Below, one piece after another: positions 46,216-57,269 of a stretch of 64,000 nt of DNA (positions are counted from its first letter, which is position 1; each line of letters begins with the position of its first letter). The notes below the pieces were generated by a model. It was not told the DNA's origin. It searched no databases and saw only the letters and a list, made by a program, of their open reading frames with translations. This stretch comes from Diadema setosum. Lineage: Eukaryota > Echinodermata > Echinoidea > Diadematoida > Diadematidae. A program made the position numbers and the translations under genes. Location of the stretch: positions 19,934,403-19,998,402 of the forward strand of contig NC_092688.1 of the NCBI RefSeq assembly GCF_964275005.1, written 5' to 3'.

Positions 46216-48048
46216 CCGATCTTAAAATAAATCTTATGGTATGTACTAACACTGGTGAAAGTTTCATGCTTTAGTCAAATTTTGCACAATTCACGTGATT
46301 TTGAGGGCTTATCTGCTCTACTAAAGCACCTTCTGATCTGGAGATTCTCCCGCCTGAAACCCCTAGCAAACGGGAGACTCCAAGTTGATGTGTGCGAAGC
46401 GCGAAGTTCCTAGGATTCTAGATGTTCTCTGGTGCTATCTAAGGCTTATTTTTTCAACATATGATAGAAATAAGTAAGAAATCCTTTCCATCGGGAGACA
46501 CAGAGCCAGGGCGGGAGAAATCAAATCTCAAACGGGAGAGTTGGAGTCTCTGGACTTGGCAAGAACCAGTGTATTCCACCACTACAGTCAATAAAGTGGA
46601 AAGAAATGGGAAAAATTGAAAACTTGTCACCAGACATTTGGAGAAGAAATAGCCATTTAAACTTACTCTGAGATTACAGTGTAAAACCCAATTGAAACTT
46701 GTGTATTTTACATATGAGCCACAGACCATAACTTTGAAATGAATTAAATACAGATGCACTGTACCTTCAGAAACATTTGTGTGTCTTTATTTACATAGTA
46801 CTTGTCAGCACATTCTTTGTACAAAGGGAGGAATAACTGATATTAATGAATACATTAATACAACTTTATAGTCTACATACAACTTGATAATTTTGGGGAC
46901 AGTAATCAGGAGATATTTCCACAACTGGGTATATCCACAGGTGATGGGGGGAAAAAACTGTGGAAAGCATACATGCTCTGCATTATGATAAAGTAGACTT
47001 TACTCAATTTGTGTATGTTTGTGACAGTGTCTACAGTCTAGGCACCCCTGCTTTTCAAAGACTTTGTTCAATATTTTTTATTTTTAGCATTAACAAGGAA
47101 TCCAAAACCAAAGAGGCACAACATGGAAATGCCTGAAAACATATTGTAAGTGATGAGGATGTGGGGTTTGAAAAAGCAGTACAACATTGACAATAATTCA
47201 TAATTATAAGTGCCTTGTACTTCTAGATACATTATGAAACCAGACTTGTTTCAGCTGTCCCCAAAAAGTTAACAACTGGAAAGAGAGGGTGCAGGCAAAT
47301 CGAAATTTGACAAAGTGAAGTAAATGATAGCAGAGAGAATCAAACCACAATACCGACATACATGCTTTCACAGACATTGTATGAAACATTGGTAATTTCA
47401 AGTGTGCACCATATAAACCTGGAAATCATTTTCCCTTAATCTACTGAGGCAATGGCCTTGCAAGTGTCGAGTCTGCAGTAGAAGCATGAGGGACACGCCA
47501 GGAATATTGACATACACATAAAAAAAAATGTCGCGTGCATGCCTCCATTGTACAAAACAATCTTTCAGGGTTTACCATCTGCACATTTTAAGTGTTTAAA
47601 AACTTTCTGCCAAAGATGTAGGGTGGGCTTCTGTAACAGTGACTTTTGACACATTTGCTAGTGGTATACTTGCCCCTCTATGAAGATGGAACCTAGCATT
47701 ATTCAGGTCATCTGATATCAATCGTACACAACAAGCAAATGGCTAGAAGTTAATGAAAGAGGAAGAATAACAGCTTTGATGTCATGTGGCAATATTCCAT
47801 GACAGGTATTGACAATTTATCAGGGGATTCCATGGGCTGAACACACCCTGTCCTTATCAAATCTGCTACGCATGTGTAGCAAGGTCTAAACCTAGTCAAC
47901 CCTTTGAGATCAATCTTTTCTTCATCCAAACCACCAGTCATGCAATTCACAAGTCCAAATCCAAGAATCAAAGCAGACGTTGCTGTATCCCATTGCTGAT
48001 CCTCTATAATGTTCTTAAGAAAGTAGTTTCTGCTGCAGTGGGTGCCAT

Positions 48049-48242
48049 CTACTTTTTCTTGCCCTTGCTGGATGTCCGCCCCTTGCTGCTGCCAGGGGCA
48101 TCAGCCAGGGAAAGCTTCTTCTGGAGGGACTCGTTGTTTTGCTGGATCTGGTCTGACAGGGAGATGCGGAGCTTGGAGAGCTCTTCGTTCAGCTGTGCTG
48201 TGATCAACTTTCGAAGCTCTTTGGTGGTCTCTGACTCTTCCT
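48049..48242 (-). CDS. CFAP119: CFAP119 exon 8 (C-terminus)
   Basis: Minus-strand acceptor AATTTGCAG|AGGAAG; stop TAG at 48051-48049. Encodes EEESETTKELRKLITAQLNE ... SSKGKKK. Confidence 0.88.
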
Positions 48243-51200
48243 CTGCAAATTGGAAAACAAACAATAGAAGGAGATTAAGCTTTCTCACAATCATTTCATT
48301 TTGTAGATGGTCTAATGTTCAGTTCAGTAGAAGAAAAAAAAAATGATTGAAGAAATTAGCCTTTACTTCAAATTTTGGCATTTCACATTTGAATCCTGCT
48401 TCTCTTTACATCATATGCCAACTATTTACACAAAGACAAACCTACAGGCACTGAGTCATTGGTACATCAAAAAGACCTGCTTAATAACTTTTCACTGCTC
48501 TAGCAATAGTAATTATGATGAGGATTACCATTATCATCTTCATCAATACTATCATCATCATCATCATTATCATCATCATCATCATCACCACCATCATCAC
48601 CATCACCATCATCATCACTACCATCATCACCATCATCACCATCATCATCACCATCATCATCATAATCATAATAGGGACAAGGATGAACTGGTACGGATGG
48701 ACAGTAACGCCTACTAGTGGGAAGACAATTCAATGATGTCATACCTTCAGGGGATGGTGGCTTCTCTGGATCCCCTCCCTCTGTAACAGGCTGTTCCTGG
48801 TCTTGCTGTACACCCCCTTCTGTTTCTTCCGCAATCAAATTGAGCTCTTCCTCTGTGAAAAGGAGAAAGACAGATTATACATGTAAATGACATTGCGAAT
48901 CAAAGCTTACATATGACAAATATCACCTACATACTACACAAAGCTTTTGTCACAACTGTTACATGTACTCAAGATATGAACCAAACCAGTTGAGCAATTC
49001 AATTAAACAGTACACAGACTACTAGTATTTCAATGCCTTTGGCAGTCTATGGGGAAAAAAAAAAAGAACAGAGAAATTTAGAGATTTTGCGAACTGAAGG
49101 AATGCTATGGTGAGAGTCTTTACATAATGTGGCAATATTCATGTGCCCACATGTGCTTGCTACCACCTTATGTAGGCAGGTTAGGAAGTCTGCACCTTGT
49201 GCCTGGGGCTCTTCCTCTGGCATCCCATCATAGGTCATGGAGAGGTCAAGTCGCACCAGCGGTGTGAAGACGTACTTGTACAGCTTGAAGTGACGAAAGT
49301 ACGTGTTCACCACATAGTCGATGATCAGCCGTACGTGCTCATGTGTGAAAATGTTCACACTCCAAGGCGGCCTCTGCGTATTGAGGAAGTAACAGTTGGT
49401 ATGTTCTTGAAAAGTAGTGAAAACGTTGCACATATGTTGTAATCTTGTACAAACATTGACCTGTACACAAGATAGATAATCAGACAATCAAACCACTATC
49501 ATAAGTATTGTAAACTTTGCACTGAAGATTAAATAATGGCATCCACATACTCTATGAAGAACTCAGTTCATAAATATAATTTTAGAGTGCTGCTATCATC
49601 TTTGGAGAGTAAGATTGTCCCATCAGTAGACACAACTTTTCAATGTAATTTGTACCCATTCATTCTTAGAGTGTATATCCCCTTAATATCCTACATCATA
49701 TGTAAGCATATGGGGTTGTCTCATATGGTATTGGTAAATATGTGAATCACAGGATACATTGACGACTTACCAGCACAGCATGGCATAGCACCAGTTCCCT
49801 GAAGTAGTCGTAACATTGCTCCACATTGCCGAATGGAGTTTCTGCAAGATAAGTGATATTCAATCATTTAAAAGAAAAATTTATTTGCAAACCAACCATG
49901 TAGTACTCAAAGGGCAATTCTAATCCATGTCGGCTTTAATAAATAGAGTAAATTGAAGCACGCAAAATGAAGAAAAAAAAATCATCAAATTAGGGCATCA
50001 ACAAAGTTGCAGAATTGTTGACAAATGTCACCATAAAAGAGTGATATTAATCGCAATCACATATTCAAATCAGATGGGTGATTATGTTATCCCCTCACAT
50101 CTCTCCCACTAGTCTGCATAAAACTCTTCACTAAATTTCCTTTAAAAAAAAAAAAAATCACAAAGTAAAACTGGTGTCCTTCACATCATATTGCTATGAA
50201 GAAATAATGTACGTGTATATGTGATGACTGTTCAAGGCGAAGGGGATGTAAATAATCAATCATTGACCAAAAGCTTACACTTTAACCAATTGGAGAGTTG
50301 TGAGGTTGAAGTACCATTATATCTCTATTTTAGACGACACTAGAGGTAAACCTTGTTTTATGTGGCAAAATAGCCAAATACATGTATAGGTTTGTTAAAC
50401 CAATCAAAGGCGAACATAGAACACACATCATTACACTTTTGTAATAAATCAGTATGAGCAAGTAACTGAGTTACCTTGGTATGTCACAAGATTGACTTTA
50501 ATAGCAGCACTCACCTACACAAACCATGTGAGTTTTCTTCACAATGGAAAAGAATGCAGATAGCTGCTCTTTGGAGAAGTTGTGGTTGAGTGCATGCTGT
50601 GTGGCGTAGAAGTACAAGTCCAGCAAGGCAGCTGACCGAGGGTTTTCTTTGTAGTCGCTCAGACTGAAGTGATTAGCTAGGATGCTAGAAACAAACAGAT
50701 ACAGAACATTGTCAAAAGCTTCATCTTCTTGGCTCAGCTACTACTAAAGCTACTTTGTTTTGGCCATGTCATTCACTGCCAGATACACTGCTGAAACAAT
50801 TTTCTTCTGTGATGGAAGCAATTAGATTTTGTGGAAAAAGTGATTACAGTATAGATGTTTAACTTTCTGTCACTGAAATACAAACTTAATAAGTTGAGTT
50901 ATGTGAGTGCTTGTCTAACATATCATACATCCAGACAAAATTTCTTCAAACAAATGCAAAAAGAAATGAAGAATCAGATATTTAGCAAGAAGCACAAGCA
51001 AAACCATTGTTCTCATATAGTTGGGAACAGAGATCTCCATTGAAAACATGCAGACCATTTTTTTTCATTAAATACTAGTACAAGTAAATGACGATGCCAT
51101 AATGTTCCTCTAAATGCTAGTAGTACTATGAGCATCTCAAAGAACTGAACACCAAGCACACTCACTGTAAATGTAATATGAAGGTAATGATAACAAGTGT

Positions 51201-53289
51201 ACTGTAGGTAAATCTAGAAGATTTACCATTTCCTTGATTTGTTATTGTACCGGGAAATTTTATATATATAAAATATCTTAAAAGCATGATGATTTCTAGC
51301 TGATAATTAACTGCAAGTAAAAAAGAAGATCAAGCATTTTTGTTTGTTTGTTGTTGTTGACAAGACAACATAACTCGTGTCATGTACGTATTACAGTCAC
51401 CATTTCTGTTGAGGCAGACACCAATCTCACTGGAAGAATTTATGTTTGCAATCTGACAAATGTGAGAAATTCTTACGTCTTGACTTCTTCCATGCTGGCA
51501 GCTTCCTTGATCTCCTCTGATTTGTGGACATCCAAATCCGCCCTGTCAATCAAAGCACAAAGTTTTAGGAAATGAATATCCTGATCTACGTTCAGCGAAT
51601 TAATCAGATATTCTGTACCACTACCAGAGATGACTGCAAAATTACTGACAGGTCAGAGGCTGGCTAGGCTTACTTTATTTGAACCATTTATCTTGTGGAT
51701 GTGGAGACAGTCAATAATCCATTGATGAACATGTACACGATGTATATATCATCGACATCAAGAAGTCACAAGAAAGGAGACAACATTTTAGTATCGTATT
51801 ATGACTGAAATATTAGTCTGCATACTGGCACTGAAAATTGCACACACACACACACGTGTACAGACACACACCCATGCAAAAACAAACACCTTTTTATGAG
51901 ATGCTTCAACTGGGGATATGATGGTTTGCTTAGGGTAATTGGGCATATTCCTTTATTTGTTTCTGAAACTTTATTCTAATTCTTTATTCAAATAAAATGA
52001 TTAATTGAAATTGAACACCATCAGAAAATAATATCCAAATCATGTTTAGCAGGTAAAAAATTTAGGCTTCACGAGGTGTATAGGTGCATAGCCTACACAA
52101 GAAAGATTTGTATTACATTTTAGAAATTCCCCAATTGAATAGTGTGAAGTACTAGTTGCCAATATGCAGGCACTAGATATGCAAGACAGACAGGTGCATT
52201 ATATACCCTGAAGGTGCCGCAGGCGCAAGGGCCTTACGAGGGCACTTTTTCATTTGTTGTAAATATTCTGAACAAATGGGCATGTGCCTGGTGTGAAATA
52301 TATGTCCAGTTGCCTGAAGAGACACGTGAAAATATCCCAATTCAAGCGTCTCACAAGAACAGGGTAAACACACAAACATACATTACAAAAACAAACAAGC
52401 TAAACTTTCATAGCTGTCACAATTTAACAACTCTTGTGTAAACGTTAGATATTATCAGACATATAGAGGTCTAGATATCTTTAATAAAAACCACCACCAC
52501 CACAACAACCATAACAACAACAACCACAACCACAACAACAACAACAACAACAACAACTTACAGTAGGTGCCTACCGGTAGTATAGGTCTACATAATGATA
52601 ATATTATTATTAAACAGTAATATTTTCCTTCATAGCAATCATATGAAACTCACCAAAGACAAATCTTTGCCTTGTGATCTCTGGGCTATTGAAAGTGGAA
52701 AAGTGGAAGAAAATGAAAGAGAATTAATGTTCGGGATAGCTCTGGGTTGCTTTGCAGAAATTTTGACAGTTGTTGACACACCACAAAGCACAATCATTTG
52801 CAATGCAATCATTTGGCAATGGTCAATGGCGAATGCAATATTTATTGACCGAAAGATCGGTCTGTATCTGGTCGTCGGAGAAATGTTCCGCGGAGACTAC
52901 ATCTGGCTTCACGGACGGAGGAGAGAGAGCGATAACGTTTAAAAAAAAAAAAAAAAAAAAAATGGAAAAAAAATGGGGAAAAAAATAAAAGACTCCTGTG
53001 GACAGACGGATCTTTCTGTATGCAATCTAGATCTATAGGGTTCTATTGTTAGATGCGGCGCCCTGGCCTAACAGTTAGGTCTATGCTAACTGCGACCAGC
53101 AGCCCCACATGGGGCATTACGCTCTGCGTATGGGGCTGCTGGTCGCAGTTTAGGTCTGTCTGAGGTAGCTTAGGCTCCACGCAGCTACACAGCTCCATTT
53201 TAACATGTTAACAAATGCATGGGACTACACAGACTGAAATTTACCGCTGGTTCTCTTACCTGAGGTATTTTGGGCACTTCTCCCGGCAT
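48049..53289 (-). CDS. CFAP119: Cilia- and flagella-associated protein 119 (CCDC189-like)
   Basis: Eight minus-strand exons (53289-53260, 52685-52654, 51542-51477, 50684-50515, 49841-49771, 49373-49196, 48852-48745, 48242-48049) join in frame to 282 codons plus TAG. The protein belongs to the CCDC189/FAP119 family of motile-cilium axonemal proteins; its molecular job is not well defined. Signature stretches are KICLWADLDV, ALNHNFSKEQLSAFFSIVKK, ETPFGNVEQCYDYFRELVLC HAV, RPPWSVNIFTHEHV and NTYFRHFKLYKYVFTPLVRL, which agree with my memory of human CCDC189. The C-terminus is an acidic segment followed by a predicted helix (ELRKLITAQLNEELSKLRIS) and a Lys/Ser-rich tail ending GKKK. The first two exons are only 30 and 32 nt, but phases and splice sites fit exactly. 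A candidate X-box lies ~165 bp upstream. Confidence 0.88.
48530..48670 (+). repeat. (ATC)n microsatellite in CFAP119 intron 7
   Basis: About 140 bp of ATC/ACC triplets between the last two CFAP119 exons; it generates spurious His-, Met- and Asp-rich frames. Confidence 0.95.
48745..48852 (-). CDS. CFAP119: CFAP119 exon 7
   Basis: Acceptor CTTTTCACAG|AGGAAG; donor CTGAAG|GTATGA. Encodes the acidic EEELNLIAEETEGGVQQDQE ... PEKPPSPE. Confidence 0.85.
49196..49373 (-). CDS. CFAP119: CFAP119 exon 6
   Basis: Acceptor ATACGCAG|AGGCCG; donor GCACAAG|GTGCAG. Encodes RPPWSVNIFTHEHVRLIIDY VVNTYFRHFKLYKYVFTPLV RLDLSMTY; the most conserved part of the protein. Confidence 0.92.
49771..49841 (-). CDS. CFAP119: CFAP119 exon 5
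   Basis: Acceptor TATCTTGCAG|AAACTC; donor GTGCTG|GTAAGT. Encodes ETPFGNVEQCYDYFRELVLC HAVL. Confidence 0.92.
50515..50684 (-). CDS. CFAP119: CFAP119 exon 4
   Basis: Acceptor TTTGTTTCTAG|CATCCT; donor TGTGTAG|GTGAGT. Encodes ILANHFSLSDYKENPRSAAL LDLYFYATQHALNHNFSKEQ and FFSIVKKTHMVCV. Confidence 0.92.
51477..51542 (-). CDS. CFAP119: CFAP119 exon 3
   Basis: Acceptor GATTGACAG|GGCGGA; donor GTCAAGAC|GTAAGA. Encodes ADLDVHKSEEIKEAASMEEV K; phase 2 at both ends. Confidence 0.85.
52490..52557 (+). repeat. (CAA/ACC)n microsatellite
   Basis: Imperfect CAC/CAA triplet run in CFAP119 intron 2. Confidence 0.9.
52654..52685 (-). CDS. CFAP119: CFAP119 exon 2 (32 nt)
   Basis: Acceptor CCACTTTCAATAG|CCCAGA with a long pyrimidine tract; donor CTTTG|GTGAGT. 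Encodes PRDHKAKICL and, across the splice, Trp. Joining it to exons 1 and 3 restores the KICLWADLD motif. Confidence 0.8.
52848..53035 (+). repeat. Repeat with AGATC/TTTCTG ends, third copy
   Basis: GGTCTGTATCTGGTCGTCGG ... ACATCTGGCTTCACGGAC ... AAAAGACTCCTGTGGACAGA CGGATCTTTCTGTATG. Matches 29565-29705; interrupted by an A-rich run. Confidence 0.6.
53088..53150. repeat. 20-bp perfect hairpin AACTGCGACC...
   Basis: AACTGCGACCAGCAGCCCCA at 53088-53107 is exactly complementary to 53131-53150, with a 23-nt loop. 19 bases of the right arm recur at 18051-18069 inside the ARPC3 intron element. Confidence 0.85.
53260..53289 (-). CDS. CFAP119: CFAP119 exon 1 (start)
   Basis: ATGCCGGGAGAAGTGCCCAA ... 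CTCAG|GTAAGAG encodes MPGEVPKIPQ, phase 0. No longer upstream frame is supported. Confidence 0.75.
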
Positions 53290-53454
53290 GTTTGGAGTAT
53301 ATTTTGAAGTTCAGTGAGATGATACAAGGAAATCAGTTGGCAAGAGGAAAATTTGCTCAAAAATGTGCTGGAAAACAGAAAAATTATGGAATTATATCAC
53401 ATCCGACTTCGAGCGAGCACTGGGACGTCGGTTCCACTATGAAAACTTCCGGTG

Positions 53455-53467
53455 GTAGCCAAGCAAT
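53455..53467. promoter_or_regulatory. Candidate RFX X-box
   Basis: GTAGCC-A-AGCAAT fits the X-box GTNRCC-N(0-3)-RGYAAC at all positions but the last. It lies ~165 bp upstream of the CFAP119 ATG, where RFX sites of ciliary genes usually sit. Confidence 0.5.
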
Positions 53468-53794
53468 ATTGCATTGTGGGATCGAGATGTGTTGATGTCG
53501 TCTGCTAGATTTCAGCTGTGGATGGCCGATGGCTGCCAGGCGGCTCATAGGGCGACAAAGAATTGTTTCATTCTCTTTACAACTTTTTCTCTTTGTCTTT
53601 TCAATCTCTTTTGAGCTTGAAATAAACAGATTAATGAGATTATGTCAACTAAGCGTTGATCAGTAGACGTGCACACTGTAATTTTGTTTGAAAATTAATC
53701 GCAAATTAATTGTCTCACCCAGTGAGGGTTGTTTGTTTGTTCTGTGCTTGTGGGCAGTGGCGTACCGTGGGTCAAGACATTGGGGGGGGGGGGC

Positions 53795-53933
53795 ACCTCA
53801 TGGCAGCAACATCAGAATTGCATAACGTAACAATTAAATGCGAGCGAGCGGAGCGAGCGAGCTTGAAAATTTTGATATTTTACAGTCCCCAAACTGCCGT
53901 TTGTATAGCTATATATAATAATATATGTATGTA

Positions 53934-53996
<63 letters not shown>

Positions 53997-54840
53997 GGTT
54001 GCACTATGGGCGCAACTGCTGGCAGTTGCTGGCAGTAACATCACGAGAATGGCATAACGATTAAATGCGAGTGAGCGAAGCGAGCGAGCTTGAAAATTTT
54101 GACATTTTACAGTCCCCAAACTGCCGTTTGTAGCTATATTTTTTCGCTTTGGAAATTAAGGGGAGGGGGCGCATCGGGCGCAACTGCTGGCAATTACTGA
54201 CAGCAACATCAGGAGAATTGCATAGCGATTAAATGCGAGCGAGCAAAGCGAGCGAGCTTGAAAAATTTGACATTTTACAGTCCCAAAACTGCCGTTTGTA
54301 GCTATATTTTTTCGATTTGGAAATTAAGGAGATCCGAGGGGGCGCACCGGGCGCAACTGCTGGCAATTACTGACAGCAACATCAGGAGAATTGCATAGCG
54401 ATTAAATGCGAGCGAGCAAAGCGAGCGAGCTTGAAAAATTTGACATTTTACAGTCCCAAAACTGCCGTTTGTAGCTATATATTTTTTCGATTTGGAAATT
54501 AAGGAGAAGGGGCGCACCGGGCGCAACTGCTGGCAATTACTGACAGCAACATCAGGAGAATTGCATAACGATTAAAAAATGCGAGCGAGCTTGAAAATTT
54601 TGACATTTTATAGTCCCAAAACTGCCGTTTTTAGCTATATTTTTTCGCTTTGGAAATTAAGGGAGGGGGCGCACCCGCGGGCGCAACTGCTGGCAGTTAC
54701 TGACAGCAACATCAGGAGAATTGCATAGCGATTAAATGCGAGCGAGCGAAGCGAGCGAGCTTGAAAATTTTGACATTTTACAGTCCCCAAACTGCCGTTT
54801 TTAGCTACATATATATTTTTTTCGCTTTGGAGGGAGGGGG
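53795..54840 (+). repeat. Tandem array A of ~165-bp unit
   Basis: Six units. Each has GCGAGCGAGC(G)GAGCGAGCGAGC, a self-complementary block; then TTGAAAATTTTGACATTTTA, CAGTCCCCAAACTGCCGTTT, TAGCTATATTTTTTCGC, TTGGAAATTAAGG, GGCGCACCGGGCGCAACTGC and AGCAACATCAGGAGAATTGC. Unit 1 is lengthened by a (TA)n run. Confidence 0.9.
53941..53992 (+). repeat. (TA)n microsatellite
   Basis: About 26 AT units inside the first unit of array A. Confidence 0.95.
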
Positions 54841-56879
54841 CGCCCGGTGCGCCCCCTGGATCCGCCACTGGTAGTCAAGGGTGTCGGTTTATGTTTATGA
54901 TTGGGGGAGGTATGACCAGCGAGGGGGCGTCGAAGTGACCAAGCGGGAGAAGGATGTCCAAAATCTGCACTTTATATAGAGCATTCCCTAATTTGTTTGT
55001 GTTTGTGAGTGTGTGTGTTTCATATAGATGGAAAAGTTAGGAAATAGCCAAGGTCAAGTCTTATTATTGGCAATGCAAGGCATTTTAATATAGACTAGTA
55101 TGTAAAGCAACACTGCAAAATCAATGATCAAGCTTTGATAGCAAATGTGTACAACCTATCAAACATCACATTGCGCAACATTGCAGCGACTCTTTTTGCC
55201 ATTCCGATGTTCTGAGTACACTGCGCACATCCTGCTTGTATTCAAAATGCCAACCAGGAATCACACTGAATCACAATCTTTTGTCGTCTCCGGGCTTTTT
55301 GAACAATGTTTCACTATAATACCTCTTTGGTTAAAAGAAATCTTAGAAAAATATCTTTTTTCTTGATCATCCTTTCATGTCGATTTCAAAAGCAGTTTAC
55401 TAACCCTTGAATTACCATTTTGGTAGGTTTTTTTTCTTTCTTTTTTTTTTTACCAGCGGATTGGGGGGGGGGCACGTGCCCCCCCCCCCCCCATGCCCCC
55501 CGTAGTTACGCCACTGCTTGTGGGGAATACGTGTTGCTGTGTTTGTCGATATAAAGTGCTTGAAGAATTGACATTAAAACAACGATAACACAAATCACCA
55601 GTTGTTTTGATAAAGAAAGTTTGCCATACAGTTATTACTAAATATTATGTCACTCAAGTCAACGGGTTAACACAGGAGGAGTGGAATGATCTTTTTTTTT
55701 TCTTCAGTGACTGATGGGTCTACAGCAAGGGGAAGTTGCTTGGATATGATTTGGTGCAGGTCAGTTATATAAAGAGCGTGAGAAAATCCCAAGCCGGGTG
55801 TTGAACTAAAGGGCAGTGAAGCTATAAGTATCCAAATAGAATTGTCACTACATAGACCAGTTCAGCTGTTTGTTGGATTTAGTCAAGTTTACATTTGGGC
55901 CTACTAATGTAATATCACTGTGATATATTCATCTAGGGGCCTATACAAATATTTTTTTTTTCAATTGAATTCAAACAACATTAGATTGCTTCCTTTAATA
56001 TCAAGTCATTAGATGATCAAAAATATAAATGCAACGGCAGTTTATTCACATTGAATGGATTTCATCGGCTGACAAACAAAATCAAACAAACACTATTATA
56101 GGGCCTACTCTTCAGTGCGAAATTTTTCTGCTTCTTGTGCCACTGCCGGATTTCATCAGCTGACAACCAACAAAAAAATAAAAACAAAATAAACACACAA
56201 AAAAAAAAAATAGAAAAAATACAAACAAACAAACAAATCACTTTTATTTATTCTTTTTATTTCTTTTGTTTTATCAAAAAAATAAAGGGGGGCGCCGGGG
56301 GTTGCCCCTGGATCCATCCGCACTGGTGATGGGTGAAGGAGGCTTCCGTGGCACCAATAAAAACCATGGGCGTAAATCCCGGGGGGATGGGGGGGATATA
56401 TCCCCCCCTGAAATGGAGGAGGGGGGGATGGCCTGTACAATCATCCCCCCCTGAATTTTGAGGAAAAAAATGGAGGAAGCAGAAATGTGATTGTAACAAT
56501 TTTGACAAAATTATTGCATGACGTTTGTACGCCGGCCTTCAGACAGGTAACATAGCTGAACAGTATTCTATCTTGTAGGAAAATGTATACATAATTTTCT
56601 CAAGCGCTCGCTCGCTTCGCTCGCTCGCGAAGAAAGTAACATCGACATACAGTCTCTGTAAGGTATGGCTCAGACGTTGACAACGTCAAATAGTATAGGC
56701 CTACATGTAAACATGCTATGACTCGAGTAACTGGGGACCATCTGCAAAATATGTACGAAAACAAACAAACAAACAAACGATAACAAAAACTATATCGTCA
56801 TAATTGAACCCCCTCCATTTCCTGAATCATTCCTGAGAAACGACAGTGACTGATTACTCAGTCAGGATACATCTATGGG

Positions 56880-57230
56880 CATTCCCAGGGAAGATCAGGG
56901 GCGTCAAATCTATCTCGGGGGGGGGGGGGGGGGGGGGCAAAGGGGCATTTGCCCCGCCCCTTTGGAAGTGTTTAGGCAGACAAATCATTTGATCCCCCAA
57001 GCAATTCCAGAGATGAGGAAAAATCTCGAACTTTCTCAATGGAAAATTGTCCAAATATCCCCAGAACTATGCACCAGATCGTTGTATTGCAATCATAAGC
57101 ATGCAAAAGCTCCGCTATACAGGATCCCTTTCGATAAACTTTGTACACTTTTGACATTGACGTGTATATCCCTAATTCATCAAAGAGTGTGCAGCAGATC
57201 TTTCACTTAACAAAAGCACCCTCATATTAT
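56880..57230. repeat. Diverged CCCC-rich repeat block
   Basis: G run, GGGGCATTTGCCCCGCCCC, AACTATGCACCAGATCGTTG and GCAAAAGCTCCGC resemble the units at 43600-45240 and 60180-60310, giving a dispersed family. Confidence 0.55.
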
Positions 57231-57269
57231 GCTGAGGCGTCGATCGGGGGGGGGGGATGGTTCTCCCAT

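Larger units (their letters stand above)
40190..46560. repeat. Large inverted-repeat (foldback-like) structure
   Basis: The left arm (about 40190-41400) and right arm (about 45365-46560) are inverse copies. GTAGAGCAGATAAGCC, GTGCAAAATTTGACTAAA, CATGAAACTTTCACCA and AAGATCGGGAGGTAAGTCTG appear in both, on opposite strands. Each arm then becomes a tandem array of a ~160-bp unit, 6 units at left and 5 at right, carrying TGACCTCTGATGACCTC and AGAGGTCAATGACCTCAAAA. The ~4-kb centre holds a decayed LINE fragment, a GAA microsatellite and degenerate CCCC-rich repeats. Target duplications were not identified. Confidence 0.8.
38735..48048. other. Intergenic between RAD51C and CFAP119 (convergent genes)
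   Basis: Dominated by the TIR element at 39407-40140 and the large inverted-repeat structure at 40190-46560. 46560-48048 probably holds the CFAP119 3' UTR; a minus-strand AATAAA (TTTATT on + near 46785) is a distant candidate end. No other gene recognised. Confidence 0.65.
53755..55516. mobile_element. hAT-like element with 8-bp target duplication
   Basis: Starts CAGTGGCGTACCGTGG and ends CCGTAGTTACGCCACTG, giving ~10-bp terminal inverted repeats of CAGTGGCGTA. CTTGTGGG is directly repeated at 53747-53754 and 55517-55524. An 8-bp target duplication and CAG...CTG ends are hallmarks of the hAT superfamily. It carries tandem array A and ~650 bp of other sequence; no transposase frame, so non-autonomous. 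Confidence 0.85.

Noticed and set aside
48343-48838. His-, Met- and Asp-rich open frames
   Set aside because: They translate the (ATC)n microsatellite inside a CFAP119 intron. Only the 48745-48852 part of the minus frame is a real exon.
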